A DNA stretch of 64,000 nucleotides. Origin: Pseudomonas fluorescens. Lineage in GTDB: Bacteria > Pseudomonadota > Gammaproteobacteria > Pseudomonadales > Pseudomonadaceae. The notes below the pieces were generated by a model. It had not been told where the DNA came from. It saw nothing but the letters and a program-made list of their open reading frames with translations, and searched no databases. Below are positions 44,204 to 52,720 of this stretch, piece by piece (the stretch's first letter is position 1; each line of letters opens with the position of its first letter). The translations under genes were made by a program, and so were the position numbers. The DNA lies in the NCBI RefSeq assembly GCF_000968015.1, contig NZ_LACH01000046.1:1-64000 (forward strand), given 5' to 3'.

Positions 44204-45730
44204 CTATGCCGTAGAACCCACGCCGGTTGTGGTCCGCAATCGCCCTTCCAGCCTGCGCTTCAACCCCCGCGCTTCAATCAACAGATTTGATCCCTTGGCC
44301 GCATTGGCCCGACCCCATTCCTCCAGCAACTCCAGACACGAGTGATCGATGTAGCTCAAGTTATTGAGCGGCACATGCACCGTCGTACCTGCCGGAATGG
44401 TCCCCAGCACTTGGGTCAGCGCCGGCACCTTGAGAAAAGTCGCTGCACCTATCAATCGCAGTTCCATTTCGCCGTCCTTGGGCAGATCGATCAGGCTGAT
44501 TTTCAGCCGCGAAGCTTTCCAGGCCAGTTTGGCCAGGGTCAGGCCGAAGCCGATCAGCACGCCGGTCAGCAGGTCGGTGAAGATGATCGCCAGGGCTGTT
44601 GCCGCGTAGGTGAACATCGGCATCCGCCCATAACGGCCCAGACCTCGGAAGGCTTTGAGGTCGACCAGTTTGAAACCGGTATACACCAGCACGCCCGCCA
44701 GGCTCGCCACCGGAATGCTTTGCAGCACGCTGGACAGCAGCAACACGAAAGCCAACAGCCACAGGCCATGGAAGATCGTCGACATTCGCGTGGTGGCGCC
44801 GGCCTGGACGTTGGCCGAACTGCGCACGATCACACCGGTCATTGGCAGCGCGCCGAGTAAACCGCAGAGCATGTTGCCTACGCCTTGAGCCGACAATTCC
44901 CGGTCGAAGTCCGAGCGCTGGCCGCTGTGCATGCGGTCCACCGCAGCGGCCGAGAGCAGGGTTTCGGCGCTGGCGATAAACGCCACGGCAAATGCGGCAA
45001 TGAGCAGCGTCGGGTCAGCCAGGTTGAGTAAATCTGCGGGTTTCAGCCAGTCGATGGCTTCCGCCAGGTTGGCTGGGACTTCCACTCGTTTGACCTGCAA
45101 GGCAAGCACCAGGCTGGCGACGGTCGCCAGGCCTACACCCAGCAGTGCGCCGGGAATGAAGCGCAGGGAATGGGGGCGGAATTTCTCCCACAACCACATC
45201 ACCGCAATCGTCGACAGCCCGAGCAAACCGGCTTGCCAGCCCAAGGAGGGTAATGCCTGGACGACGGCAGCCGGGAAGGCTGCCAGATTATCCAGCCCCG
45301 AGGGCTTGGGCACGGAGTCGAGCATCACATGCACCTGTGACAGCACGATCAACACGCCAATCCCGGCGAGCATTCCGTACACAACCGCTGGCGCCGTGAC
45401 CCGAAACCAGCAGCCCAGCTTCAATCGCCCAGCCACCAGTTGCAGAAAACCGGCCAGCAGCAGGATGGGCCCGAGCATGTCAATACCGTGCTGGCGCACC
45501 AGTTCGAACACCAGAACAGCCAAACCGGCCGCCGGGCCACTGACTTGCAGTGGCGAACCGGCAATCCAGCCCACCACCAGCCCACCGATGATCCCGGTGA
45601 TCAAACCTTTGGACGGCGGCAGCCCCGAGGCGATGGCGATGCCCATGCACAAGGGCAGGGCGACGAGAAACACAACCACGGACGCCAGCAGCTCCCGTGG
45701 CAGAACAGCTTTAAGTTGAGCAGCACGCAT
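44204..45730 (-). CDS. SulP family anion transporter with C-terminal STAS domain
   Basis: The ATG at 45730 has CGGGAGAGTCACC upstream and gives 508 residues; the frame is open ten codons further. It has the SulP transmembrane core (about 10-400) with LPLCMGIAIASGLPPSKGLITGIIGG, and a STAS domain (about 410-500) with VPLNNLSYIDHSCLELLEEW. The family carries sulfate, bicarbonate and other anions. The carbonic anhydrase gene lies directly upstream in the same direction, so bicarbonate is the likely substrate, by inference. Confidence 0.9.
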   Translation of the reverse strand: MRAAQLKAVLPRELLASVVVFLVALPLCMGIAIASGLPPSKGLITGIIGGLVVGWIAGSPLQVSGPAAGLAVLVFELVRQHGIDMLGPILLLAGFLQLVAGRLKLGCWFRVTAPAVVYGMLAGIGVLIVLSQVHVMLDSVPKPSGLDNLAAFPAAVVQALPSLGWQAGLLGLSTIAVMWLWEKFRPHSLRFIPGALLGVGLATVASLVLALQVKRVEVPANLAEAIDWLKPADLLNLADPTLLIAAFAVAFIASAETLLSAAAVDRMHSGQRSDFDRELSAQGVGNMLCGLLGALPMTGVIVRSSANVQAGATTRMSTIFHGLWLLAFVLLLSSVLQSIPVASLAGVLVYTGFKLVDLKAFRGLGRYGRMPMFTYAATALAIIFTDLLTGVLIGFGLTLAKLAWKASRLKISLIDLPKDGEMELRLIGAATFLKVPALTQVLGTIPAGTTVHVPLNNLSYIDHSCLELLEEWGRANAAKGSNLLIEARGLKRRLEGRLRTTTGVGSTA

Positions 45731-45821
45731 GGTGACTCTCCCGAAGTTTTCTTCAGGCATGGCGAAGCCAGGCTGCCTGATCGGCAGCCTCGGCTAAAAA
45801 CCACACAAAATTTAGGAGGAT

Positions 45822-46553
45822 TTAGAAGCGCGCTTTGGGCGTCGCCACCGGAATCGGATGGCTGCCATCGAGCGGCAGGAAACAACCCTTGTCCGCGTCG
45901 TAAGCTCTGATTTCGCTGGTTTCGATGTTGTAGATCCAACCATGGATAAATAGCTGACCATTGGCCATGCGCGAGGCTACCGACGGGTGCGTGCGCAAAT
46001 GTTGCAACTGGGCGATCACATTCTCCTCGGTGAGGACGTGCATGCTTTCGTTTTCGTCAGCGCAATGGCAGTTTTCCTGGACCATGGTTTTTGCCACTTC
46101 GGCATGACGCAGCCAGGCTTTGACCGTCGGCATTTTTTCCAGGCTTTGCGGGTTGAGCACTGCGCGCATTGCGCCACAGTCGGAGTGTCCGCAGATGATG
46201 ATGTGCTGCACGCCGAGGGCCAGTACCGCGTATTCGATTGCCGTGGAAACACCGCCGTTCATTTGCCCATAAGGCGGCACAACGTTGCCGACGTTACGGG
46301 TCACGAACAGGTCGCCGGGGGCGCTTTGGGTGATCAACTCAGGAACGATGCGCGAGTCGGCGCAGGCGATGAACATCGCTCTGGGGCTCTGGGCCGTGGC
46401 GAGTTTTTTGAAGAGTTCTTCCTGTTGTGGAAAAACTTCGTGATGAAAATGCAAAAAGCCGTCAACGATATGCTGCAGCGCTGCATCGGCGGTTTCCGCC
46501 TCCGGTTGGGCTGAAGCCGACGCAGCCAACGGCTGTTTATCCTTGTCACTCAT
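45822..46553 (-). CDS. beta-class carbonic anhydrase
   Basis: The 243-residue protein has the zinc ligands in ACADSR and GHSDCGAM and the catalytic Asp-Arg pair of CADSR. It converts CO2 to bicarbonate. The N-terminal about 25 residues are an Ala/Gln-rich extension. It precedes the SulP transporter by about 90 bases, forming a probable CO2/bicarbonate unit that feeds carboxylases. Confidence 0.92.
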   Translation of the reverse strand: MSDKDKQPLAASASAQPEAETADAALQHIVDGFLHFHHEVFPQQEELFKKLATAQSPRAMFIACADSRIVPELITQSAPGDLFVTRNVGNVVPPYGQMNGGVSTAIEYAVLALGVQHIIICGHSDCGAMRAVLNPQSLEKMPTVKAWLRHAEVAKTMVQENCHCADENESMHVLTEENVIAQLQHLRTHPSVASRMANGQLFIHGWIYNIETSEIRAYDADKGCFLPLDGSHPIPVATPKARF

Positions 46554-46796
46554 GATTCATCCTCTTTGGCGGAGTCAGGGAATTTTCCCGTTTTGTCCGG
46601 TGTGAAGCCAGTGGCTGTTTAAAAAACATCCAGGCCGAGCATCTCGACCCGTCAGTCACTCGATGAACAAGGTAGCGCTCGAATCTTAACTCAAACTGAA
46701 TAAAACGCTCTAGAACGTGTGTTCCAGGTCACAAAAAACGTGACCGGCGTAGTGGCAAAGTGCATTTCACACTACTCAACCATAGGTCAATTGTCC
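46554..46796. promoter_or_regulatory. carbonic anhydrase upstream region with two inverted repeats
   Basis: No gene lies here. GGTCAC-N7-GTGACC (46727-46745) is a perfect palindrome and GTAGTG/CACTAC (46749-46775) follows it. The first could be an operator or end the radical SAM transcript, which stops at 46797. No T-run is present. Confidence 0.4.
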
Positions 46797-47855
46797 TCAA
46801 ATCAACGACATCTGGCGACCCGGCGGACAGAAGGCTTCGCAGTCCAGATTGAAACCTTCCCGACGATTGAGACCCAGGCGTTTGATGGTTTTGGCGAAGC
46901 GTTGCGCCAGCAGATCGGCAAACGGCCCTTCGCCACGCATCCTGGCACCGAAGCGACTGTCATAGAGGTCGCCACCACGGCTCTGACGAATCAGGCTCAA
47001 CACATGAGCGGCACGCTGAGGATAGTGGGCCGCCAGCCATTCTTCAAACAGCGGCGCAACTTCCAGCGGCAGGCGCAGCATCATGTAGGCCGCACTTTGC
47101 GCCCCCGCGGCATGAGCTTCAGTGAGCAGGCTTTCGAGTTCGCTGTCGTTGATCATCGGAATCATCGGCGAGCACAGAACGCCCACCGCAATTCCCGCTT
47201 CACGCATCACGCGGATCGCCCGTAACCGGGCCTTGGGTGCCGCGGCGCGCGGTTCGAGGATGCGTTTGAGTTCATCGTCCAGGGTGGTGAGGCTGATCAT
47301 CACCGCCACCAGCCTTTGCTCGGCGAGTTCGGCCAGCAGGTCCAGATCCCGCAGAATCAGCGAGCCCTTGGTAATGATGGTCACCGGGTGACGATAACGC
47401 AGCAGGACTTCGAGGGTTTTGCGGGTGATTTTGTGTTCGCGCTCGATCGGTTGATAAGGGTCCGTATTGGAGCCCAGATTGATCGGCGCACATTGATAGC
47501 CGCGCTTGGACAGTTGTTCTTCCAGCACATCGGCGGCGTTGGTCTTGGCGATCAGTTTGGTTTCGAAGTCCAGCCCTGGCGACATGTCCCAATACGCATG
47601 GCTGGGCCGCGCGTAGCAATAGATGCAGCCGTGCTCGCAGCCGCGATAGGGATTGATCGAACGATCGAAGGGCAAGTCTGGCGAGTTGTTGCGAGTGATG
47701 ATGGTTTTCGCCGTTTCGATGCGCACCTCGGTGCCTTGGGTGACCGGCGCTTCCTGATACCAGCCGTCATCCTCGGCCACCGAGCGATTCGGCGCGAAAC
47801 GGTTGTGCGGGTTGGTGGCGGTGCCACGGCCGCGCGGGGGAAGAGGGGTGGACAT
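46797..47855 (-). CDS. PA0069-family radical SAM protein, SOS controlled
   Basis: The 352-residue protein has the radical SAM cluster motif CEHGCIYC (C73, C77, C80), preceded by NPYRGCEHG, and an extended C-terminal region. The family resembles spore photoproduct lyase-like (SplB) enzymes, but a DNA-repair substrate has not been shown. A strong LexA box lies 14-33 bases upstream of the ATG (47869-47888). I recall PA0069 as part of the LexA regulon in P. aeruginosa. A DNA-damage role is therefore likely, though its exact reaction is unknown. Confidence 0.9.
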   Translation of the reverse strand: MSTPLPPRGRGTATNPHNRFAPNRSVAEDDGWYQEAPVTQGTEVRIETAKTIITRNNSPDLPFDRSINPYRGCEHGCIYCYARPSHAYWDMSPGLDFETKLIAKTNAADVLEEQLSKRGYQCAPINLGSNTDPYQPIEREHKITRKTLEVLLRYRHPVTIITKGSLILRDLDLLAELAEQRLVAVMISLTTLDDELKRILEPRAAAPKARLRAIRVMREAGIAVGVLCSPMIPMINDSELESLLTEAHAAGAQSAAYMMLRLPLEVAPLFEEWLAAHYPQRAAHVLSLIRQSRGGDLYDSRFGARMRGEGPFADLLAQRFAKTIKRLGLNRREGFNLDCEAFCPPGRQMSLI

Positions 47856-47868
47856 GAAAACGCCTCTG

Positions 47869-47888
47869 TACTGTTTTTATATACAGTA
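47869..47888 (-). promoter_or_regulatory. LexA (SOS) box of the radical SAM gene
   Basis: TACTGTTTTTATATACAGTA contains CTGT-N8-ACAG with an AT-only centre, an almost ideal LexA operator. It ends 14 bases before the start codon at 47855, where bound LexA would block initiation. Confidence 0.93.
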
Positions 47889-47925
47889 TAGGGGCGTTAT
47901 TCATCTGGCTAGTGCCGCTGGGCAG

Positions 47926-49230
47926 TCAGTTCTTCTGGGTAACTTGCCCCAGGTCGTCGTTCGACGTGGTCTTCAATTCATCCGTGCGCAGGTTCGCCAC
48001 TTCGCTCGCCTTGACCGGTGAGCCGCTGTTGCCCCAGCTGCCGCGGATGAAACTCACCACATCCGCCACTTCCTGATTCGACAAGCGCCAGGCGAATCCC
48101 GGCATGGTAAAGGTCGAAGGCGCCATGTGGGTCGCAGGCAGCGTACCGCCCTTGAGCACGATGTGAATCAGCGACGTCGGATCCTCCGACTGCAACACCG
48201 GGTTGCCCGCCAGCGCCGGGAACACTTTGGTGTAGCCATGGCCATCGGTACGGTGACAGGCCGCGCAGTTGTCGATGTACACCGAAGCGCCAGGCTTGCT
48301 GTCGTCCCCGTTCCACAGCGCCTGTGCGACCTGTTTGTCGTACTGGTGCGGCTGATCGTCGGGATCATTCGTCGGCAACGACTTGAGGTAACGGGCAATC
48401 GCGGTCAGATCGTCGTCGGTCATGTACTGCATGCTGTGCGTCACCACATCACTCATGCCGCCAAACACCGCGCTACGATCACTGCGACCGGTCTTGAGAA
48501 ACTGCACCAGTTGTTCTTCGCTCCAGCTGCCGAGGCCGTCTTTGTGATCGCCGCGCAGACTTTTCGCGATCCAGCCTTCCAATGGCGCACTGCCTGACAG
48601 AAATGCGCTGCCTTCGCCTGCATTCAGGGCTTTTTCCTGCATGGTCAGGGCACGTGGCGTATGGCATGCGCCGCAATGCCCGAGGCCTTCCACCAGATAA
48701 GCCCCACGACTGACCACGGCATCTTCGCCGGATGCCGCTTTGTAGTCCGCCACGGCCGGGGCAAACATCCAGCGCCACCCCGCAAGCGGCCAGCGCATGC
48801 TCAAAGGCCAGGGAATGTCGCTGTCCTTGTTCTCCTGAGCGACGGGCGCCACGCCCTGCATGAAGTAGGCGTACAAGGCTTTCATGTCGGTTTCGTTGAC
48901 GCTGGCGTAGGACGGATAGGGCATCGCCGGGTACAAGGTACTACCGTTTTTGGCGACACCATGGCGCACGGCTTTGTCGAAATCCTCAAAGCTGTAGTCA
49001 CCCAAGCCGGTTTTATCCGGTGTGATATTGGTGGAGTAGATCGTCCCGATCGGCGTTTCCATCGGCAGACCACCGGCGAAGGGCTTGCCGTCCTTGGCGG
49101 TGTGGCACGCCACGCAGTCACCCGCGCGGGCGAGGTACTCGCCTTGTTTGATCAGGTTTTGATCAATTTCTGCGGCGTTGATCGAGCCACAGCCGAGCAG
49201 CGTCAGGGTCGCGATAACAAGTGCTTTCAT
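47926..49230 (-). CDS. triheme cytochrome c subunit of gluconate-type dehydrogenase
   Basis: The ATG at 49230 (MKALVIATLTLLG) is eight bases from AGGAG; ATG 49236 is too close to it. The 434-residue protein has a signal peptide ending SINA and three cytochrome c domains with CVACH, CGACH and CAACH. It passes electrons from the FAD subunit to ubiquinone in the membrane. It is the third gene of a three-subunit periplasmic dehydrogenase operon (small subunit, GMC subunit, cytochrome). Confidence 0.92.
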   Translation of the reverse strand: MKALVIATLTLLGCGSINAAEIDQNLIKQGEYLARAGDCVACHTAKDGKPFAGGLPMETPIGTIYSTNITPDKTGLGDYSFEDFDKAVRHGVAKNGSTLYPAMPYPSYASVNETDMKALYAYFMQGVAPVAQENKDSDIPWPLSMRWPLAGWRWMFAPAVADYKAASGEDAVVSRGAYLVEGLGHCGACHTPRALTMQEKALNAGEGSAFLSGSAPLEGWIAKSLRGDHKDGLGSWSEEQLVQFLKTGRSDRSAVFGGMSDVVTHSMQYMTDDDLTAIARYLKSLPTNDPDDQPHQYDKQVAQALWNGDDSKPGASVYIDNCAACHRTDGHGYTKVFPALAGNPVLQSEDPTSLIHIVLKGGTLPATHMAPSTFTMPGFAWRLSNQEVADVVSFIRGSWGNSGSPVKASEVANLRTDELKTTSNDDLGQVTQKN

Positions 49231-49242
49231 GGTCATCGCTCC

Positions 49243-51027
49243 TTAAGCCTGAACCAGCGGGCCGGGGTTTTTCAGGTACTGCTCACGGATCGCCCGGGCC
49301 GACCAGTAGGTCAACGCTGCCACAAGGCCGGTGGGGTTGTAGCCCAGACCTTGTGGGAAAGCTGATGCACCAGGGACGAAAACGTTGTGTACGTCCCAGC
49401 TCTGCAAGTAACGGTTCACGGCGCTGGTTTTCGGATGGGTGCCCATGATCGCGCCACCGTTGAGGTGGGTGGTCTGGTAAGACGCGGTGTTGAAGTGATC
49501 GCCAACCTTCTTGCCCAATACGGCAATGGCCTTGGGGCTCATCGCTTCGGCGATCTTGCCCATTTTCTCGACCATGAAGCGGTTCATCTTGATGTCGTTT
49601 TCCTGCCAGTCGAAGGTCATCCGCAACAGCGGCAAGCCGTAGGCATCGCGGTACACCGGGTCCAGATCGAGGTAGTTGCCGCGGTAGGATTGATGCGCGC
49701 CGTGGGCATCCATCGACACTTGATGGGTGTAGTAATCGGCGGTGGCACGTTTCCAGGCACTGCCCCAGGCTGGGGTGCCCGGCGGGTTGGATGTGCCTGC
49801 AATCGGTCGGCTGCCCGCCTGGTTGACCCACATCGGCGAGCCGCCGACGAAACCATGGGGACCGTGATCGAAGTTGTCGGCGTTGAAGTCGTCCACCGCC
49901 ACGCCGTTACCGCCTGCACCAATAAAGTTATTGGTGTGGGTGTCTTTGTCGAAGTAGGCCTTGATGGTGGCCATGTTCTGGTAAGCGAAGTTCTTGCCGA
50001 CCACGCCTTCGCCACTGATCGGGTCGTAGGGCTTGCCGATACCCGAAAGCAACATCAGCCGCACATTGTGGAACTGGAAGGCACCAAGGATTACCAGGTC
50101 GGCGGGCTGCTCGATCTCTCGGCCCTGGCCATCGATGTAAGTCACGCCTGTGGCCTTGCTCTTGGTGCTGTCGAGATTGACCCGCAGTACGTGGGAGTTG
50201 GGCCGCAACTCGAAATTGGGCAGCGGTTTGAGTGCCGGCAGAATGTTTACATTCGGCGATGCCTTGGAATACATGTAGCAGACATAGCCGCTGCAAAAGC
50301 CGCAGAAGTTACACGGGCCCATCTGTGCGCCGTAAGGGTTGGTGTAGGGGCCTGACGTATTGGCGGAGGGTAGGTTGTAGGGTTTGTAACCCACTGCGGT
50401 GGCCGCTTTCTGAAACAGTTGTGCGGAAACAGTGTTCTTCTGCGATTCCAGCGGGAAATGATTCGAACGATCTGGCGCGTACGGGTTGCCGCCCTTGCCT
50501 TCGCCGACCAATTGACCCTTCACCGTCCAGGCCTGACCCGACGTGCCAAAGACCTTCTCGGCGTAATCGAAAAACGGTTCCAGTTCTTCATAGCTGACGC
50601 CGAAGTCCTGGATGGTCATGTCCTTGGGGATGAAGCTTTTGCCGTAGCGTTCTTCGTAGTGGCTGCGCATGCGCAACTCGATCGGGTCGACCCGAAAGTG
50701 CACGCCGGACCAGTGCAAACCGGCGCCGCCGACACCATTGCCGGGCAGGAAGGCGCCCAGTTGGCGGTTCGGCAGCGCAATGTCATTCACGCTATGGCGA
50801 ATGGTCACGGTCTCTTTGGAAATGTCCTGAAAGAGTTTTTTCCGCACGCTGTAGGTGAGTTCGTCGATCACCTGTGGATAGTTGCCGTCGGGGTAAGTGT
50901 CCTGCATCGGCCCGCGCTCCAGCGCCAGCACATTCAGGCCGGCTTCTGTCAGCTCCTTGGCCATGATCGCGCCCGTCCAGCCAAAACCGACGATCACTGC
51001 GTCGACCTTCTTCATTACCGTTGCCAT
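49243..51027 (-). CDS. GMC-family FAD subunit of gluconate 2-dehydrogenase type
   Basis: The ATG at 51027 (MATVMKKVDAVIVGFGWTG) gives 594 residues. The N-terminal dinucleotide-binding motif GFGWTG is followed by LERG, GNGVGGAGLHWSG and C-terminal HLNGGAIMG with GASAFPQGLGYNPTG, the GMC pattern. There is no signal peptide of its own, so it should be exported by hitch-hiking with the Tat-signal small subunit. The substrate is probably gluconate or a related sugar acid, inferred from subunit make-up. It starts two bases after the small subunit gene. Confidence 0.92.
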   Translation of the reverse strand: MATVMKKVDAVIVGFGWTGAIMAKELTEAGLNVLALERGPMQDTYPDGNYPQVIDELTYSVRKKLFQDISKETVTIRHSVNDIALPNRQLGAFLPGNGVGGAGLHWSGVHFRVDPIELRMRSHYEERYGKSFIPKDMTIQDFGVSYEELEPFFDYAEKVFGTSGQAWTVKGQLVGEGKGGNPYAPDRSNHFPLESQKNTVSAQLFQKAATAVGYKPYNLPSANTSGPYTNPYGAQMGPCNFCGFCSGYVCYMYSKASPNVNILPALKPLPNFELRPNSHVLRVNLDSTKSKATGVTYIDGQGREIEQPADLVILGAFQFHNVRLMLLSGIGKPYDPISGEGVVGKNFAYQNMATIKAYFDKDTHTNNFIGAGGNGVAVDDFNADNFDHGPHGFVGGSPMWVNQAGSRPIAGTSNPPGTPAWGSAWKRATADYYTHQVSMDAHGAHQSYRGNYLDLDPVYRDAYGLPLLRMTFDWQENDIKMNRFMVEKMGKIAEAMSPKAIAVLGKKVGDHFNTASYQTTHLNGGAIMGTHPKTSAVNRYLQSWDVHNVFVPGASAFPQGLGYNPTGLVAALTYWSARAIREQYLKNPGPLVQA

Positions 51028-51029
51028 GC

Positions 51030-51770
51030 TTACGCCCTCTCGCCGCGAATCGAAACTGCCGGGAAGGGGTATTGCTCGTTGCGTTCCACCCAATCCATGA
51101 AATCGGCGCGGGCGCCGGGGAAGCCGATCATGGTCCAGCCGACCATGCCTTTATTGCCGCCGTGAATCGGGTCGCAGAAGAACCCTTCTTTGGTGTTTTG
51201 CAGCAGCAGATTGAAGAAAATCTTCGCTGGAACACTGTCGAACCGAGGTTTTCCGGCCTCGAGTTGCTTGAGCAAATCGTCTCGGGTAGCGCTGTCTTGC
51301 TCAGCAAATACTTTGCCGTTGAACGCTTTCGACCAAGCATCCGTGGCGGCGATGCCCAAGCGATAAATCTCTTTGGGCACCAGTTTGCTCTGCCAGCCCA
51401 TTTCCGGAGCAGCGTCTGCGTTGAACGGTCCCTGCATGAACCACAGCGCACCGGCCGCGTAAGGCGTGTTCATCTGGCGGTCAATGTATTCGGGCACACC
51501 GGCTTCCAGCGCGCCTGGCCCTTGGGCATCGTTCGGAATCAGCTGCGCGACAGCCGCCTTGATGAACGTCCATTCTTCGGCGGTGAAGTAGCTGGGTTCA
51601 TAGGTGCTGGTGTTGACCGGCGCTTTGCCGGAACTGGCCGGGATTGCTTCGGGCGCGGCCATCAGGACCGTGCTGCCCAGACCGGTGCTGGCAACGGTGA
51701 CCAACGGGATCAAGGTCAGGGATTTGCGCAAAAACTCACGCCGCGGGTTGTCTCGATCTTGATCGGACAT
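51030..51770 (-). CDS. small (gamma) subunit of gluconate 2-dehydrogenase type, Tat exported
   Basis: The ATG at 51770 (MSDQDRDNPRREFLRKSL) is preceded by GAGGTG; ATG 51785 is less likely. The 246-residue protein carries a twin-arginine signal (RREFLRKSLTLIPLV) and the gluconate dehydrogenase subunit 3 domain (about 60-230: YFTAEEWTFIKAAVAQLIPND, YIDRQMNTPYAAGA, FFCDPIHGGNKGMVGW). It is needed for export and assembly of the FAD subunit. It is the first gene of the operon. Confidence 0.92.
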   Translation of the reverse strand: MSDQDRDNPRREFLRKSLTLIPLVTVASTGLGSTVLMAAPEAIPASSGKAPVNTSTYEPSYFTAEEWTFIKAAVAQLIPNDAQGPGALEAGVPEYIDRQMNTPYAAGALWFMQGPFNADAAPEMGWQSKLVPKEIYRLGIAATDAWSKAFNGKVFAEQDSATRDDLLKQLEAGKPRFDSVPAKIFFNLLLQNTKEGFFCDPIHGGNKGMVGWTMIGFPGARADFMDWVERNEQYPFPAVSIRGERA

Positions 51771-52066
51771 AGGGGGGCACCTCATCAGGCATAGCGGTTT
51801 TTCAGCCGTCTCGCAGGACGACTTTTCGTTTTGGCACCGATGAAGATCGCCAGCAAGCGGGGAGCACTAGGGCGCATCGGTAATATGGAGAAACAAATGG
51901 TAGCAGGCTAAGCATCAAGATGAACCGATTCAGCTAAAAAACCTCGATTTTGCGACGAAAGCGATTGGCTGATTCACGATTCTTTGACAGAGGGGTCACA
52001 GGCCTTTGACCGCTCGGGGGGGAAGCTGGGCGTCATCTTTCGATTCTCCTGAACGGTCACCCAAGC
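51771..52066. promoter_or_regulatory. divergent region before dehydrogenase operon and phosphatase gene
   Basis: About 296 bases without a gene, AT-richer around 51890-51990. It must hold the promoters of both operons. Nothing beyond this was recognised; the TTTCGATTCTCCTGAACGG stretch may serve the phosphatase start. Confidence 0.35.
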
Positions 52067-52711
52067 ATGTCTCTATCGCGTTGTATCCCAGCGATCTGCC
52101 TGTCGCTGGCCGCACTGTTGAACCTGACGCCGGCCCTTGCCGACGACAGCGCGTTGCCCCGCCCTGCGGAGTGGGCTCAATCGGTTGAGGTGCAATACAA
52201 CCTCTTCAAAATGTCCCCGACGCTCTATCGCAGTGCATTACCCGACCGAGGCGCCGTGCCGTTACTGGAAAAACTCAAGGTCGGGACCGTTATCACGTTC
52301 CTGCCCGAGTCGGACTCCAGCTGGTTGTCGACACCAGGGATCGCACAGGTACAGCTGCCCTATCGCACCAACCATGTGGATGATGCGGATGTACTCAAAG
52401 CGCTTCGTACGATCCAGACGGCCGAAGCCAAGGGACCGGTGCTGATGCACTGCAAGCATGGTTCGGACCGCACGGGCCTGATGGCGGCCATGTACCGGGT
52501 CGTGGTGCAGGGCTGGAGCAAGGAAGACGCCCTGAACGAAATGACCCAGGGCGGCTTTGGTGACAGCACTCATTTCAAGGACGGCGTCCGTTACATGATG
52601 CAGGCCGATGTCGACAAGCTCCGCACCGCGCTGGCCAACGGCGATTGCAGCACGAGCCCGTTCGCCAGTTGTTCGATGAAGAGCTGGTTCAAATCGGCCC
52701 ATGTCGAGTAA
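52067..52711 (+). CDS. periplasmic dual-specificity/tyrosine phosphatase-like protein
   Basis: The 214-residue protein starts with a signal peptide (MSLSRCIPAICLSLAALLNL then TPALA). The mature part has LYRSALPDRGAVPLLEKLKVGTVI and the active-site loop HCKHGSDRTG, which fits HCx5R with the catalytic Cys and Arg in place. The family includes secreted cysteine-type phosphatases acting on phosphoproteins, inositol phosphates or other phosphoesters. The substrate is unknown. A C-terminal CSTSPFASC pair could form a disulfide. It is convergent with the M3 peptidase gene, with a gap of nine bases. Confidence 0.85.
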   Translation: MSLSRCIPAICLSLAALLNLTPALADDSALPRPAEWAQSVEVQYNLFKMSPTLYRSALPDRGAVPLLEKLKVGTVITFLPESDSSWLSTPGIAQVQLPYRTNHVDDADVLKALRTIQTAEAKGPVLMHCKHGSDRTGLMAAMYRVVVQGWSKEDALNEMTQGGFGDSTHFKDGVRYMMQADVDKLRTALANGDCSTSPFASCSMKSWFKSAHVE

Positions 52712-52720
52712 ACCGTTACG

